Below, piece by piece: positions 22,259 to 23,252 of a stretch of 23,252 bases of DNA. Made by a program: the position numbers and the translations under genes. Below the pieces are notes generated by a model that was not told the DNA's origin, did not search any database, and saw nothing but the letters and a program-made list of their open reading frames with translations. Each line of letters starts with the position of its first letter. Position 1 is the first letter of the stretch. Source of the stretch: Clostridiales bacterium. GTDB lineage: Bacteria > Bacillota > Clostridia > Oscillospirales > Oscillospiraceae. Location: positions 1-23,252 of the forward strand of contig DQDL01000088.1 of the NCBI GenBank assembly GCA_003533405.1. The letters run 5' to 3'.

Positions 22259-22950
22259 TGCTGATTCTTGCACTTGAATCTTCTGCAAAGGCTGCATCCG
22301 TTGCCCTCATGCAGGATGATGCGCTTATCTGCCAGTACAGCCAGTGCAGCGGCCTTACCCATAGCCGCACGCTGCTGCCCATGGTGGAGGATATGTTAAA
22401 AAATACAGATATTAAGCTTGCCGATGTTGACCTTATCGCTGTCGCTCACGGCCCGGGCTCGTTTACGGGTATCCGCATTGGGGTATCCACCGTAAAGGGC
22501 TTGGCTTGGGCGTCGGATAAAAAATGCGTCGGCGTTTCTACGCTTGCGGCTATGGCGTGGCACGGTGTGTCGGCCGGCGGACTTGTCTGTCCCGTGATGG
22601 ACGCACGGCGCTCGCAGGTTTATAATGCGCTGTTTGAAATCAAGGACGGCTGCCCCGAAAGACTGTGCGCCGACAGGGCGATTTCACTCTCGGAGCTTGC
22701 GGCGGAGCTTAAAGAGCTTGACCGTGAGGTGTTCCTCGTCGGCGACGGCGCAGCTATCAGCTATGAGTATCTCAAGAACGAGGGCATAGCCTGCCGTGTC
22801 GCACCGCAGAACCTCGTGTATCAGAGCGCATGGGGCGTGGGCGTGGAGGCTTTGAGAGCAAAGCCCGGCACCGCCGATGAGCTGCTGCCGGTGTATCTGC
22901 GCCTGTCGCAGGCCGAGCGTGAGCGGCAGGAGCGCCTGCACAAGGATTAA
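22258..22950 (+). CDS. tsaB: tRNA t6A biosynthesis protein TsaB
   Basis: A 230-residue TsaB (YeaZ), the non-catalytic paralogue of TsaD and its dimer partner in t6A synthesis. It starts MLILALESSAKAASVAL, the ASKHA-fold first strand, and carries HGPGSFTGIRIG (64-75), the family signature. VCPVMDARRSQVYNALF follows in the middle. It is translationally coupled to tsaE by a one-base overlap. tsaD is not in the visible part. The length is normal. Confidence 0.95.
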   Translation: MLILALESSAKAASVALMQDDALICQYSQCSGLTHSRTLLPMVEDMLKNTDIKLADVDLIAVAHGPGSFTGIRIGVSTVKGLAWASDKKCVGVSTLAAMAWHGVSAGGLVCPVMDARRSQVYNALFEIKDGCPERLCADRAISLSELAAELKELDREVFLVGDGAAISYEYLKNEGIACRVAPQNLVYQSAWGVGVEALRAKPGTADELLPVYLRLSQAERERQERLHKD

Positions 22951-22991
22951 TTTGTCAATAAGAAATTTAATATAATGTTAGGAGAAAAAAC

Positions 22992-23252
22992 ATGAGCAAG
23001 GTTTGCGTATTCGACCATCCCCTTATCCAGCACAAGCTGTCCATCCTCAGAGAGAAGAGCACCTCCGTCAAGGAGTTCCGTGAGCTTATCTCCGAGATAG
23101 CGATGCTGATGTGCTACGAGGCAACAAGGGATCTTCCTCTTGAGGAGATCGAGATCGAGACCCCCGTTGCAAAGGCAAAGGTCAAGCACATTGCCGGTAA
23201 GAAGCTGGCGATAGTCCCCATCCTCCGTGCCGGCCTCGGCATGGTCGACGGC
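22992..23252 (+). CDS. upp: Uracil phosphoribosyltransferase, 5' part (cut by window end)
   Basis: The first 87 codons of Upp, which makes UMP from uracil and PRPP. The order FDHPLIQHKLSILREKSTS, then FRELISEIAMLMCYEATRD, IETPVAKAKV and, at the cut, IVPILRAGLGMVDG is the standard Upp N-terminus; the PRPP-binding site lies beyond the window. The ribosome binding site TTAGGAG is 7 bases before ATG. A TATAAT (22971-22976) lies in the 41-bp gap after tsaB but without a well-spaced -35, so it is unclear whether upp has its own promoter. Confidence 0.95.
   Translation, partial: MSKVCVFDHPLIQHKLSILREKSTSVKEFRELISEIAMLMCYEATRDLPLEEIEIETPVAKAKVKHIAGKKLAIVPILRAGLGMVDG

Noticed and set aside
1..23252. 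CRISPR arrays, rRNA genes, prophage or plasmid functions
   Set aside because: No regularly spaced short repeats, no rRNA segments and no phage, integrase or replication genes are visible; the only dispersed repeat is the three-copy element described.

Overview
The window reads as a chromosomal segment of an anaerobic Firmicute, most likely a gut-type clostridium of the Oscillospiraceae/Ruminococcaceae kind. This rests on strong AGGAGG-like ribosome binding sites, many rho-independent terminators, a moderately GC-rich composition (judged by eye, not computed), an oxygen-sensitive 2-hydroxyacyl-CoA dehydratase, an acyl-CoA dehydrogenase/EtfBA trio and a clostridial sigma/RsgI-like pair. No phage, plasmid or CRISPR genes are visible.

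Layout. (1) 1-8101: an acyl-CoA locus. Two family III CoA-transferases (+) converge on acyl-CoA dehydrogenase-etfB-etfA (-), and a divergent AAA+ PAS/GAF regulator (+) shares a 177-bp control region with the dehydrogenase. (2) 8108-10560: a beta-CASP metallo-beta-lactamase-fold nuclease and a DUF975 membrane protein (-). (3) 10670-11421: tRNA-Leu(CAG) and a GNAT acetyltransferase (+). (4) 11425-14302: two 2-hydroxyacyl-CoA dehydratase subunits and a 50-residue membrane miniprotein (-). (5) 14485-16184: an ECF-type sigma factor and an RsgI-like membrane anti-sigma factor (-), with a candidate small RNA divergent from them. (6) 16871-20510: an acyl-CoA ligase and a secreted SGNH hydrolase with three Fn3 domains (+). 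(7) 20552-23252: rodA/ftsW (-), then tsaE-tsaB-upp (+, upp cut by the window end).

How the genes could work together. CoA-transferases activate an acid, the dehydratase removes water from a 2-hydroxyacyl-CoA, and the dehydrogenase/Etf reduces the resulting enoyl-CoA. This is the logic of reductive amino-acid fermentation (Had/Fld pathways). The CaiB-like features of the second transferase also allow a carnitine/crotonobetaine-type route. The substrate cannot be read from the sequence, and the dehydratase activator is not in the window.

Most unusual. A dispersed 250-270 bp element occurs three times (1-150, 7786-8061, 16414-16670). It has terminal inverted repeats, TA at its ends, and two internal hairpins that keep their pairing through compensatory base changes, giving a cloverleaf-like fold. 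One copy appears to have split the regulator gene from its own terminator. Second, the regulator has the sigma-54 activator architecture but lacks the GAFTGA loop, and its promoter is sigma-70-like and overlaps an array of TGAACA operators.
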